A stretch of DNA of 64,000 nucleotides. Origin: Candidatus Dechloromonas phosphorivorans. Its GTDB lineage: Bacteria; Pseudomonadota; Gammaproteobacteria; Burkholderiales; Rhodocyclaceae. The position numbers were made by a program, and so were the translations under genes. This document shows, piece after piece, positions 54,044-63,854 of the stretch (its first letter is position 1; the number at the start of each line of letters is the position of its first letter). The notes beneath the pieces are model-generated. The model was given only the letters and a program-made list of their open reading frames with translations. It was not told the origin of the DNA and ran no database searches. Location of the stretch: NCBI GenBank assembly GCA_016721185.1, contig JADKIP010000017.1:139159-203158 (forward strand), given 5' to 3'.

Positions 54044-55424
54044 ATGAACGATCCCCGAAACCCCTCCGAGATAGCGCGCGAAGCGCTGACCACCTTGGCC
54101 GCCAAACGTTTGGCGCCAACGCCTGCGAACTATCAGGCCTGCTACAACGAAATTGCCAAGTTGCCGAATGTGGCGCCATTCCCCGAATTGCAGTTGCGTC
54201 AGTTGGCAGCGCTGCTTACCGGGAAAAATGAAACCCAGGAAAAAGAACTGAACGGCCTCGATAGCGCGATTGCGCAGCATAGCTGGGAAGGCGTGCGTAA
54301 GGCGATGCTCGGTTTTATTGCGGCCGCGCCGGGCGCTGTTGTGGAAAGCGATGACGAGTCGCTGCCTGGGGCGGCCTTGCCGCTGGAGTTTTCGGCCCGG
54401 CTCGCTCGTCTTGTTGAAAGTATTTTGCCTGCCCTTGGTGACGAAAATGGGCGGGTGCTTGAAATGTCCAATGGATTACTGCACTTGCTGCGTCAGCCGG
54501 GGCTGATATCGCGATGATTCAGGGGATGCTGAGCAACTTCCAGTCGACAGGCATTGTTTGCTGCCGAGGAGCAGGTAGAGATCAAGGACTCCCTGCTCAA
54601 ACTGCTGCATTTGATCATCGAAAATATCAGTCAGTTGAGTCTGGACGATAGCTGGCTCAAGGGGCAGGTCGATGGTCTGTTGGCAGCAGTGGCACCACCG
54701 CTGACCCTGCGCCATCTCGACGAAATGGAACGTCGTCTGCGTGATGTGATGGCCAAGCAGGGTGAGGCAAAAAATCGTTCAGTCGAAGCACAGGAGGAGT
54801 TGCGCCTGATGTTGTCGGCGTTTATCGAGCGCCTGTCGGCCATGAGCGAATCGAGCTCGACTTTCCAGGGGCGGATTGAAGGCTGTGCCCAGAAAATCGA
54901 ACAGGTCAAAAAAGTTGAAGATTTGGCCCCGTTGTTGAAAGATGTGCTCTCGGCAACGCGCGTCATGACGGAGGAAACCTCGGGTGCCCGCGAACAACTG
55001 AAAACCCTGCAAGAGAAGGTTCTGGCGACCGAGGCTGAGCTGGTGCAACTGCATCTCGAGTTGGATAACGCCAGCGCCCTGGCGCGTCACGATTCATTGA
55101 CGGATACCCTGAACCGCAAGGGGCTGGATGAAGCGCTGACCCGTGAAATTGCCGGTGTCCGGCGCAAGGATTCGCTGCTCTCGATCTGTTTGCTCGATAT
55201 CGATAATTTCAAGAAACTCAACGACCGTCTTGGCCATGACGTGGGGGACAACGCCCTGATTCATCTGGCGAATGTGGCGCGCAGTTGCATGCGTCCGACC
55301 GATACCCTGGCGCGCTATGGCGGCGAGGAGTTCGTGATTCTGATGCCGGATACGCCGCTGGACTCGGGCATTGAGGCGATGGTTCGTCTGCAGCGCGAGC
55401 TGACCAAGGCGTTTTTCCTCATGC
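54044..55424 (+). pseudogene. Diguanylate cyclase, frameshifted and missing its C-terminus
   Basis: The N-terminal part (NDPRNPSEIAREALTTLAAKRLAPTPANYQACYNEI) and the GGDEF domain (LARHDSLTDTLNRKGLDEALTREIAGVRRKDSLLSICLLDIDNFKKLNDRLGHDVGDNAL...LARYGGEEFVILMPDT) belong to one cytoplasmic DgcB-like protein of the kind that makes c-di-GMP. The active-site GGEEF is intact. The frame breaks near 54500, where one more G gives LRQPGADIAMIQGMLSNF, and again near 54545. After ELTKAFFLM (about 55424) the last 60 or so residues are absent and the sequence continues directly as a DNA glycosylase. This is the first gene from the left that shows the indel problem of the right arm. Confidence 0.85.
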
Positions 55425-55950
55425 GCGCGCTCATTCTCGGCAGTATGCCGGGCAAGGCGTCGCTTAATGCTGCGCGCTATTACGCCCATGAGCGCAACGC
55501 TTTCTGGCGGATCATGGGCGACCTGATCGGGGCCGGCCGGCGCTGGAGTCCCCGCAAAGGCTGGCCAAGTTGCGGGCGGCCGGGTTTGCCTTGTGGGATG
55601 TGATGGCGACTTGCGAACGGGAAAGCAGCCTGGATGCGGATATTGTTAGTGCAAGCGTCCAGGCCAATGATTTTTCGGCATTTTTTGCGGTTCACCGCAG
55701 CATCGATCGGGTTTTTTTCAATGGGGCCGCTGCCGAGTCGAGTTTTCGCCGACTGGTCTTGCCGCAACTTGAAAGATGCTCCTTGAACCTGGTGCGCTTG
55801 CCGTCGACCAGCCCGGCGCATGCCGCACAAAACTATGCCACCAAACTGGCCGCCTGGTCGGCGATTGTTGCGGTGCCTATAAGTAAGCCGGCGCAGCGTA
55901 TAATCGCTTTCTTGAATTTTTCGCCTCAAATCAATGGCCCACGACGTTAA
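55425..55950 (+). pseudogene. Hypoxanthine/uracil-DNA glycosylase, 5'-truncated and frameshifted
   Basis: The sequence reads ALILGSMPGKASLNAARYYAHERNAFWRIMGDLIGAG, then in the next frame (shift near 55543) LAKLRAAGFALWDVMATCERESSLDADIVSASVQANDFSAFFAVH, VFFNGAAAESSFRRLVLPQL and LVRLPSTSPAHAA. These are the motifs of the uracil/hypoxanthine-DNA glycosylase (UDG family 6, Mug-like) that removes deaminated bases. The first 20-30 residues are missing because the sequence joins directly to the cyclase gene. The true stop is uncertain; the frame used here overlaps argS slightly. TATAAT at 55899-55904 is a possible -10 box for argS. Confidence 0.78.
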
Positions 55951-57690
55951 ATCCCAGCTGACCACGCTGTTGCAACAGGCCCTCGCCAGTGTTGCCCTGA
56001 CTGCAACCGATACCCCGATTCATCTGAGCGCCCGCGCGATCCGACGCATGGTGACTTCGCGACCAACCTGGCCACGCAACTGGCCAAGGCGCTGAAGAAA
56101 AATCCGCGTGAAATCGCCCAGCAACTGCTTGCCGAGTTGCCGCCCTCAAAGCTGGTCATCAAGGCGGAAGTCGCCGGTGCCGGGTTCATCAACTTACGCT
56201 GGACGCCCGCGCCAAGATCGATGTGGTCCGCGCCGTACTGGCCGAAGGCGAGAATTATGGCCGCTCGACGCAGGGTGGCTGGCAAAAGGTGCAGGTCGAG
56301 TTTGTCTCGGCCAACCCGACCGGGCCATTGCACGTCGGTCACGGTCGCGGTGCCGCTTACGGCGCTTCGCTGTCCAGCCTGCTGACTTTCGCCGGCTGGG
56401 ATGTGACCCGCGAGTATTACGTCAATGACGCCGGTCGTCAGATGGACATCCTCGGTCTGTCGACCTGGTTGCGCTACCTGGAACAGCACGGCATCGCTGT
56501 TCCTTTCCTGCCCAATGCCTATCAGGGCAGCTACGTGCGCGACATGGCGGCGCAGATGACGGCGGCGCATGGTCAGAAATATGTGCGCAGCGCCGCGGCC
56601 GTATTGGCCGGTACGCCGGGTCTGCCGGAAGCCGAGCGGGCCGACGACGAAGCCAAGCGCCAGCGCGACCAGCATCTCGATGCGCTGATCGCCAACGCCA
56701 AGGAATTGCTCGGCCCGGACTGGGCTTATGTCCATCAGCATGCTTTGTCGGAACAACTGGCCGACTGCCGCGACGATCTCGAGCAGTTCGGCGTGCATTT
56801 CGACGTCTGGTTCTCCGAAAAGGCGCTGTTCGACACGGGGCTGGTTGCCCGCTGTGTTGATCTGCTCGAAAAGAGCGGCCATCTGTATGTTCAGAACGGT
56901 GCGCGTTGGTTCCGCTCGACCACCTTCGGTGACGAGAAGGATCGCGTTGTTCAGCGTGAAAATGGTCTTTACACCTATTTCGCTTCCGACATTGCTTATC
57001 ACCTGAACAAGTTCGAGCGCGGTTTCGACAAGGTCATCAACATATGGGGCGCCGACCACCACGGCTATATCTCCCGGGTGAATGGCGCGATTACGGCGCT
57101 GGGTCTGATGCCAACAAGCTGCGGGCGGCGCTCGTCCAGTTTGCCGTGCTTTATCGCAACGGCCAGAAGGCTCGACAATGACGCGTTCCGGCGAGTTTGT
57201 GACGCTGCGCGAGCTGCGTGGGCGAGGTCGGTAACGACGCCTGCCGTTTCTTCTATGCGCTGCGCAAGTCTGATCAGCATCTGATTTCGACCTTGATCTG
57301 GCGAAGAGCCAGACTAACGAAAATCCGGTGTATTACATCCAGTACGCCCATGCGCGCATTTGCTCGGTGATGAGCCAGCGGGTCGGTGATCTGGAGGGTC
57401 TGGCCGAATTCGATCTGTCGCTGCTGAGCAGCCCGCGCGAATTGGCGATTGCCAACCAGTTGGCTGAATTCCGCGAAGTGATTGAAGGCGCTGCCCGTGA
57501 ATTGGCGCCGCACTTGATTGCTTTCTATCTGAAGGATCTGGCCGGCGAGTTTCACGGTTGGTACAACGCCGAGCGCATGCTGGTCGATGATGTGGCGCTG
57601 AAGGATGCGCGTGCGCTGGCGGTGGCGGTACGTCAGGTGATTCGCAACGGACTGGCGATTCTGGGTGTGAGCTGCCCGGAATCGATGTAG
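55934..57690 (+). pseudogene. argS: Arginyl-tRNA synthetase with six apparent single-base indels
   Basis: ArgS charges tRNA-Arg and is essential. The start MAHDVKSQLTTLLQQAL is at 55934. The HIGH-like block reads VEFVSANPTGPLHVGHGRGAAYG and the anticodon-binding end is HARICSVMSQRV...YNAERMLVDDVALKDARALAVAVRQVIRNGLAILGVSCPESM. The frame breaks near 56026, 56196, 57107, 57170, 57221 and 57284. Each break is repaired by one base: five missing (four of them a G in CTGGA or GCGTC context, one A) and one extra G. A complete, otherwise conserved essential gene with such regular defects points to sequencing error. Full length matches the family. Confidence 0.9.
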
Positions 57691-57702
57691 CGAAAAGGCG
57701 CC

Positions 57703-58360
57703 ATGAGTCGTGATATGAAACCCCGCCGAGCCAGCCGGCCAAGAAAAATCCGGTGGCGGCACCTTGGTTGGCATGTTCATCGGCCTTGTCCGGTGTGGTT
57801 GCCGCGGCTGGCGGGTCTTGTATCTGAACAAGTCGCCGTGCTGCCTTTCAACAAGCAGGTGCTGGAAAATAATGGGGCGCAGAGCGCCACGGCACAACCG
57901 GCCCAGCCGATGGCACTACCGGGCAAGCCGGGTGATCCGATCCCGGAAAAACGCTTCCAGTTTTACGATATTTTGCCCGGCAAGGCCGACGCCGTTCCTG
58001 AGAAGGCAGCCAAGCCCGAGGCTCAGAAGGAAGAGCTGAAAAAAGAGGAGCCGAAGAAGGAAGAAACGAAGAAGGAAGAAGCGAAGAAAGACGAGGCTAA
58101 AAAAGAGGAACCCAAGGAAAGCAAAACGCCGCTCTTCCTCCAGGCTGGTTCTTTCAGCACGGCGCAGGATGCGGACAACCAAAAGGCGAAGCTTGCGTTT
58201 ATGGGTGTAGAGGCTGTCATCCAGCAGGTGATGATTCAGGACAAGACGCCTTCCGGGTTCGGGCTGGCCCTTACCGAAAATTGATGAATTGAACAAGGTG
58301 CGCGCCGAGCTTGCCAAAGCCGGCATTGAAGCCCAGCTTTCCGATAGGAGTCATGCATGA
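57703..58360 (+). pseudogene. SPOR-domain (FtsN-like) protein, frameshifted
   Basis: Read across frames this is a membrane-anchored SPOR protein: basic N-terminus RDMKPRRAS, an anchor visible in another frame as GMFIGLV...YLNKSP (about 57760-57830), a periplasmic linker, and a long lysine/glutamate tract (about 58020-58120, KKEEPKKEETKKEEAKKDEAKK). The SPOR domain follows (PLFLQAGSFSTAQDADNQKAKLAFMGVEAVIQQV, then after a shift near 58255 GPYRKIDELNKVRAELAKAGIEAQL). SPOR domains bind peptidoglycan at the division septum. It sits between argS and dsbA, a conserved arrangement in this group, so it is probably intact in the organism. Confidence 0.8.
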
Positions 58361-58984
58361 AATTTGCCCGTCGCAGTTTTGTCAGCACCATTTTGCCCTT
58401 GGCGCCGCTGGATCACGTAGCAACGCCTTCCCTGGCCCAGACGGTCGGCAAGGATCAGACTCCTGATCTCGCCGGCCCAGCCGACCGATGATGCCGCGAA
58501 GGTCGAAGTGCCCGAATTTTCAGTTATGGTTGCCCGCACTGTGCCGATTTCAATCCGCTGGTGACATGCCTGGGCGGCCAAGCCGCCGGCTGACGTCGCT
58601 TTCAAGAAAGTGCCGATTGGACTTGGACGTGGCGCCTGGGAGAGCATTGCCCGGCTGTATTACACGCTGGAAATCACGGGCGATCTGGTTCGTCTGGAAG
58701 CCGATGTTTTCCGGGCGATCCACACCGAGAAAATCAATCTGTTCGAGGCCGGTGCTTTGTCCGAGTGAGAGGTCAAAGAAGGGCGTCGATCAGAAGAAAT
58801 TTACCGATACCTTCAAGTCGTTCGACGTCAGCGTGAGCAAGTCAACGCGGCGATCAGTTGGCGCAAGCGCCCAAGATCCAGGGCGTGCCGGCATTGGCTG
58901 TTGATGGCAAGTTCATGGTCGGCGGCAAGGATTTTGCCTGAGCAGCTGGCGATTGCCGACAAGCTGATCGTCAAGGGCGCGTAG
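58357..58984 (+). pseudogene. dsbA: Thiol:disulfide interchange protein DsbA, frameshifted
   Basis: The reading frame begins MKFARRSFVSTILPLAP at 58357, overlapping the SPOR gene stop. A second frame gives the thioredoxin-fold active site FSYGCPHCADFNPLV near 58520. Later frames give AFKKVPIGLGRGAWESIARLYYTLEITG, KKFTDTFKSFDVSVSK and VPALAVDGKFMVGGKDF with a final IADKLIVKGA. DsbA introduces disulfide bonds in periplasmic proteins. At least five frame changes occur within 630 bases, far too many for a gene otherwise so well conserved; sequence error is the likely cause. Confidence 0.82.
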
Positions 58985-59009
58985 CGAGAATCCGCAAGAA
59001 ATAATTGAC

Positions 59010-59283
59010 TTGAAGGTCTTTTCACGCGCGCCTGTCGGGTATCGGCGAGGCGCTTGGTTGTTTTACTTTTGCCGGCCAGGCGCAACGCTTGGGCTGGCGG
59101 CGCGGCGGGTCGAGTTTCCGATGGGCTGAATCGCTGTTCGGCGGACAGCATGCCTGGGCTACGCGCTGGATGTCCGCGATGCGCGCCGCCGCACGCGGCG
59201 GCAGTGGATTTCATGATTTGGCGCCGGACATCACGCCGCCACCGCCGAACACGGCGGCACTTTGACTGAGTTCGAGGAAGATC
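59010..59283 (+). pseudogene. Short-chain dehydrogenase/reductase, 5' part, interrupted by IS66
   Basis: Across frames the segment gives M-K-V-F (TTG or a misread ATG at 59010), SGIGEALG of the Rossmann glycine motif, YALDVRDAR and GTLTEFEED. These are the N-terminal half of a classical SDR. The IS66 element begins at 59284, within the E-E-D-L region. The rest of the gene lies at 61770-62319. Substrate cannot be inferred. Frames change several times, as in neighbouring genes. Confidence 0.68.
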
Positions 59284-59369
59284 GTAAGCGCTCAATAAAC
59301 TACGCACTTTCGCGCTAACTGTTGGTGGGTGAAAGAGGAAACCATTGTAAAGATAAGGTTAGGACACCT

Positions 59370-59720
59370 ATGACAGAGCAGATTTCAGGGTTGAACGAGC
59401 GAGCGGTTGTTAGCCACAAGCAGGATGCCGCCGTCATGACCCGTAAGCCGCCAGAATTGATTGAAGCTATTTGCAACCCGGCGTATCGGTGGCGAAATCC
59501 GGCGTTGATGCACGGCATCACGCCGACCTCTTGCGCAATGGATCGGCAAACATTTGGGTCAATCGTTTGCCGGTAGTTCAGTGAAACGAACAGCAGAAAG
59601 GCCGGCAGCGTTTATCCCGGTGGTGCCAGTCAGCGCCCATCGTTCGCCGATCACGCCGCCGGAACTGGCTGCCCGGCTTCCTACAACGGCGCTGGCTGGA
59701 ACGGTCGGCATTGCCGGCTG
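59370..59720 (+). pseudogene. tnpA: IS66 accessory protein TnpA, frameshifted
   Basis: Fragments across frames: PPELIEAICNP, a helix-turn-helix stretch ALMHGITPTSC, WIGKHLGQSFAGSSVKRTAERPAAFIPVVPVSAHRSPITPPELAA and the end ALAGTVGIAG before a TGA at 59718-59720. This is the small DNA-binding first protein of IS66 elements. At least two frame changes. Confidence 0.65.
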
Positions 59721-59756
59721 AGCAGCTGGCGCATGTTCGGCTGCTTTCCACCTGCC

Positions 59757-60149
59757 ATGTTCCGACTCGATTCCCGGCTGGTTGTCTTCCAGCAACTGGA
59801 TGTGGATGGCCGCAAGAGTATCAACGGACTCGCCCTGCTGGCTGAACAGCGCTGGGGCCTGGGACCTGTTTGCGCGGTCGCCTTTGTATTCAGCAACCGC
59901 CGGCGCGAACCGATCAAGATTCTGCCCTCGGATCGGCGATTCTGGCTGCTCATCAAGCGGCCGAGGCAGATCGCTTCAATGGCTCCAAGGAGTCCGATCC
60001 CGTTTAACTGACCGTCGAGCAAATTGCACCGGCTTGCTTCGATGGGATCAATTTATCGGCTCATGCAGCCGCACCCGGCCCAAAATTACCAGCGCGTGGA
60101 GAACGATTTTTGGCTGGTTCATTCAAATGGTCGCATGCGAAGAACGTGA
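59757..60149 (+). pseudogene. tnpB: IS66 accessory protein TnpB, frameshifted
   Basis: MFRLDSRLVVFQQLDVDGRKSINGLALLAEQRWGLGPVCAVAFVFSNRRREPIKIL, then DRRFWLLIKRP and, shifted, LTVEQIAPACFDGINLSAHAAAPG-like text. These match the conserved IS66 Orf2 (TnpB) family in order (DxRxGINxLAxLVEQ, FxFxNRRRDRIKIL, GFWLxxKRL). At least three indels disrupt it. Confidence 0.75.
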
Positions 60150-61698
60150 TCCTGACCGCCGAAGAATTCAACGCGCTGATGCCGAGCGCGAGTGCCGCCG
60201 CTCGAACGCGAAGCTCTGCGCGTGAGCTTAAAGTCGTCAAGATCGAGCGTGATTCCAGAGTAGTTCAACGCCTTCCTGCGCAAACTGTTCGCCGCCAAGA
60301 GCGAGGCGAGCGGCAACAGGCCGTCGTGTCCTTCAACGAGCGGAGGCTTTGCTTCTGCCGATGCCGGTAACCGAGGAAGTCCCCGTCGAATCCGGTATCG
60401 AGATCGACGGGCATATCCGCCAGAAGCGGGGCCGCAAGCCGCTCGATCCGGCGCTGCCCGCGAGACCGTTCAAGTGGTTACCGAATCCGAACGGGTTTGC
60501 CCCTGTTGACGGAAACAAAATGGTGGAAATCGGTGTTGAAACCAGCGAAAACAACTGGACATCATTCCAACAGGTTCGTGTCATCCAGCACCAACACGTC
60601 AAATATGCCTGTCCTTGCTGCGACCTTAGATCAAGGTCACCCCGGCCGGCCCGGATCATTCCGGGGCGACTAACTGAAGCCAGCCAGCTCGGGTGGCGAC
60701 CCTCAAACGCCAGGACTCGCTGCCGCTTTACCGGCAAGCGGCACTGATTGGACGCTTCGGCGGCGACCTCTCCAGCAACACGCTGGCCGGCAGCATGATC
60801 AAGGTCGGTGAAGCGGTGCAGCCGATAATCATCAATCTGCTGCGTGATCACTTTGCTCGATGCTGAACTGGTGTTCGGCGACGAGACGGTGATTCAGGTA
60901 CTCAAAGAATCCGGGCGAGCGGCACAGGCGCAGTCATCTGTGGGCGCAGATGAACGGCACCGGGCCGCCGGTGCGCTTGTTCGGCTATGCGCCAGGCCGT
61001 GGAACCCACGCTGAGCGCTTAATGCCGGCATCCGCGAGGGTGCGGTGTTGATGTCCGACGGCTACGCGGTCTCAAACGGCACCGCGCTGCCACATCGCCT
61101 GATTCACCTCAGGTGCTGGGCACATGCACGGCGTTACCTTTGTCGAAGCGGAGGCCATCTTGCCGAAAGGCGCGCCGTCGGATCAGTTGGCGACGCAGTT
61201 TATTGCCCGCGATTGCCCGTCTCCTATGCCGTGGAGGCGAAGGCGAGGGCAGGGGCAGAGGCAAGCAGTGGCCGGGAACGGGCCCAATTACGCAGGCAGC
61301 GAGCCGCCCCGTCCTGGCGGAAATTCAGCACATGCTGGTCACGCATCGGCACGGCGTGACGCCGGGCAGTTTGTTGGGCAAGGGACCGCATTATCTGGAA
61401 GCACAAATGGCCGAAGCTGATCCGGTAAGTTCGAGAACGGCGCCTAGCCCATCGACACAATCTGGGACGAGAACGCGATTCGATCGATTCGTTGTTGGGC
61501 GACGCAATTGAAGCCTTCGCCGACACTGTGGCGGGGCTAACGGCGAGTGCGAACATTTACTCGCTGATCGAGACCTGCAAGGCCAATGGGGTGGATACCT
61601 ATCGGTATTTGGTCGCCTTGTTAGTCTTGCCTTTGGCAAAAACAGCAGACGATTACGAACAACTCTTGCCGCCTAGGCATCTGACCCTGGGCGATTGA
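60150..61698 (+). pseudogene. tnpC: IS66 transposase TnpC, heavily frameshifted
   Basis: The DDE transposase of IS66, readable only by changing frame many times: EVPVESGIEIDGHIRQKRGRKPLDPALP, VCPVDGNKMVEIGVETSE, RVIQHQHVKYACPCCD (zinc-binding cysteines), DSLPLYRQAALIGRFGGDLSSNTLAGSMIKVGEAVQP, VFGDETVIQVLKE (first catalytic aspartate), GAVLMSDGYAV (second), FVVGRRN and the end NIYSLIETCKANGVDTYRYLVALLV...LTLGD at 61698. Near-complete conservation of the amino acid order with scattered one-base breaks again suggests read errors. Confidence 0.8.
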
Positions 61699-61769
61699 AG
61701 TTTTACCGGATCTGTCCGTTACACCAATTCATCTGCTGTGGGGGGCGCGGGTTTATTGAGCGCTCTAAG

Positions 61770-62319
61770 GTTGATCTGGCGGTCCTCAGGCCGTAGCGCA
61801 GCGGACGTTCAGACCAATGAGCCCGGTGGGTGCGCGGTAGCGACATATAGACTACTGGCCGCGACACTGCTGTACCGGGGCATGAACGCGGCGGGAATTT
61901 TCGGCAGTCGGAATCCGGCGCGGTCTGCCGTCGCCTGATCGCCCCGTTGTTGCGCGGCAGCGGCGTGTTTGCGCGGACAATCGCGGCGTCGTGAAGCCTG
62001 AGTTCGCCACAAACGCGGCGGTCATCACCATCGCTGAGTGCTTCGGCGACTCGCGACATACCGCGGCTTTCACGGCAGCAAGGGGGCGATGATTGCGTTG
62101 CCGAAATCGACAGGCCGATGACTGCGGTCATCCTTACAAAATGACGTTTTTACTGCCTCGCAAGACGCCGGTGATCTGCCGCGCGGCGACCTTGACCGTC
62201 GGTGTCCCGCTAACAAATCGCTGATCCGTAACGGGTGCCTGTCGTCCAAGATTCACGGGCGCTGTCCAACTCCGAATTCGCGGCTTTTAATGAGGATCGG
62301 AGAACCTGTGGGACAGGGC
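61770..62319 (+). pseudogene. Short-chain dehydrogenase/reductase, 3' part, after IS66
   Basis: Just after the IS66 end comes D-L-A-V-L-R, continuing the E-E-D-L of the 5' part. Further on, in changing frames, are ADVQTN, RPMTAVILTK / NPYKMTFLLP (the SDR C-terminal TPMTAVNPYxMPFLL pattern) and ALSNSEFAAFNED. The catalytic YxxxK stretch is not cleanly readable because of indels. The IS1182 copy B starts at the end of this gene. Confidence 0.6.
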
Positions 62320-63854
62320 CTAGCGGCCTGTCGGACTTGAGCTGACCAGGTCAAAGAAATTGAGGTTGCAAGGCAGGAGTTTGCCGATTTTTGCCTGAAG
62401 ACGGACGATTTCCGTAGTTTTTGCTACTGCGGACGCAATACGGCCATGCGCTTCAAGTTCCACGCGAGCAGTCCAGCGTCCACTCTCCCGTGACTTCCTT
62501 CAGGCCGCGCAGGGAGAACTGACGGAAGCCGAGACAGACTTGATGATGCCGAACACGGTTCCACGGTTTTGCTGCGCGCAGGGCGAAGGGCAGCGCGGCC
62601 GGCCTTTGTTATGCCATTTGTGCGCCATGACCTGGGCGGTGTTGCATCAGCTGGCAAGGCGGGCGGCTCGGTAAAGCGTTCCTGCGGCGCTGGATGGTGT
62701 TCGCTCCGGCTCCCGCACGAACGGGTCACCATGCGACGCCCGGCGGGCGCCGACGTTCTTGGCGCTGTAAAACCCGTGTCGGCCAGAGTTCTTCACGATT
62801 TGGCCCAGAGAGGCAGGCAGCGCGGCCAGCTGGGCAAGCATCGGCACCACCTGTTCCTTGTCGTTGCAGGCCTGGGTGACGGCCGGTGCGACAATCAGCA
62901 TGCTGGCCGTATCGACGGCGGCCTGAGCGTTGCACGGATGCGTTAAAACCACCGCTGCGGGCACCGGCATGACGCGCGATTCTTCATCGGTCGGATTGAG
63001 CTGGTCTTGCGCCTTCGGCCCACCAGAGCGGCTTCGGCGGCTTGCCGCGGGTTTCCTGCCGCTTTCATGGCACGGGCTGCCCGCGGACTGTGCCAGTTTG
63101 GCCTCGTACTCGGCCTGTTCTTTCAGAAGCAGGCCTTGGCTCGTGCTCGATCTTGACCTTGGCTGCCGCCATGGCTTCCAGTCGTGCCTGGCGGCGGTTA
63201 GCAATTTCCGCGGGTAAATTCATCCCGTCGGGCACCGCCGATTGGTCTGCCTGTTCTCTAGCGTCAGCAGGGATTCGAATGCCGCTTTGGCTGGATTTCC
63301 ACCACTCAATGTGGTCAAGTGACTGGGGCGCTGTGGCGGGGCGCATTGGCCTTGACCTTGGTGCCGTCCAGACTGAGGGTGCCCAGCTTCAGGAGCTTCA
63401 TTTCCGCGCTATCTCCAGCACTTGCTGTAATGAACAACCGCCAACTCGTCGAGAGTGTCGGCGAAAGGTCGCCAGCGTGTCATGGTCAGTGCGCGTGCCG
63501 GCCGCAATGAAGCGAATGCTACCGAGTCGCGTTGCTCGTCCAAGCTCGGCTCGAGAATATCTGCGGCGCAAATTCATACACCAGCAACGACAGCAACATT
63601 GAGGGGTGGATACGCTGCGCTGTTCTGACCTGCGTAGGCTTTCTCCGTTGGCGCCAACATCGAGCCGGATCAACCACTAACAATAAAACCGGGCAAGCAG
63701 TGGTCTTCCGGGAGCCATTCATCGACCGAGGGGGAAGCAGGGGCTATCGAAACGCGTCAACGGGTGGAAGCGGCTCATTTCGGACGTACTCTGGTGGGGT
63801 GGGCAGGCGCGCATTATCCCATTTGCACTGGGTAGTAGTCCGACAGGCTGCTAG
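62320..63854 (-). mobile_element. IS1182-family insertion sequence, copy B
   Basis: Same element and orientation as copy A (14983-16514), with CTAG at both outer ends (62320-62323 and 63851-63854) and the repeat core GCCTGTCGGACT. Length 1,535 bp against 1,532. Many one- and two-base indels and some substitutions relative to copy A run through its whole length. It lies at the 3' end of the SDR gene. Confidence 0.9.
62424..63660 (-). pseudogene. IS1182-family transposase, copy B, heavily frameshifted
   Basis: Pieces of the copy A protein appear in different frames: VGANGE...STPQCCCRCWCM (shifted ALEKAYAGRGSAAYHPSVLL region), AEIANRRQARLEAMAAAKVKIE, GPKAQDQLNPTDEESRVMPVP, AAVDTASMLIVAPAVTQACNDKEQVVPMLAQLAALPASLGQ and LLAWNLKRMAVLRPQ at the end. 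It has at least ten indels, whereas copy A has one clear one. Where copy A lacks a base (near 16013), copy B has it (near 63352). Confidence 0.85.

Larger units (their letters stand above)
59284..61769 (+). mobile_element. IS66-family insertion sequence in an SDR gene
   Basis: The left end reads GTAAGCGCTCAATAAACTACGC and the right end, inverted, TTAGAGCGCTCAATAAACCCGCGC; the shared GCGCTCAATAAAC core marks the inverted repeats. Length is about 2.49 kb, usual for IS66. Three genes in IS66 order (tnpA, tnpB, tnpC) lie on the plus strand, all broken by indels. The flanks GGAAGATC and GGTTGATC may be an 8-bp target duplication with sequencing differences. The interrupted gene is a short-chain dehydrogenase. 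Confidence 0.8.

Noticed and set aside
55425..55950. Uracil-DNA glycosylase as part of a pipolin (pipolins can carry one)
   Set aside because: It lies 45 kb from the polymerase, next to argS, among core genes, and is of the family 6 type expected in this chromosomal place.
55934..57690. Genuine loss of argS
   Set aside because: The gene is essential and each of six breaks is repaired by one base, so sequence error is far more likely.
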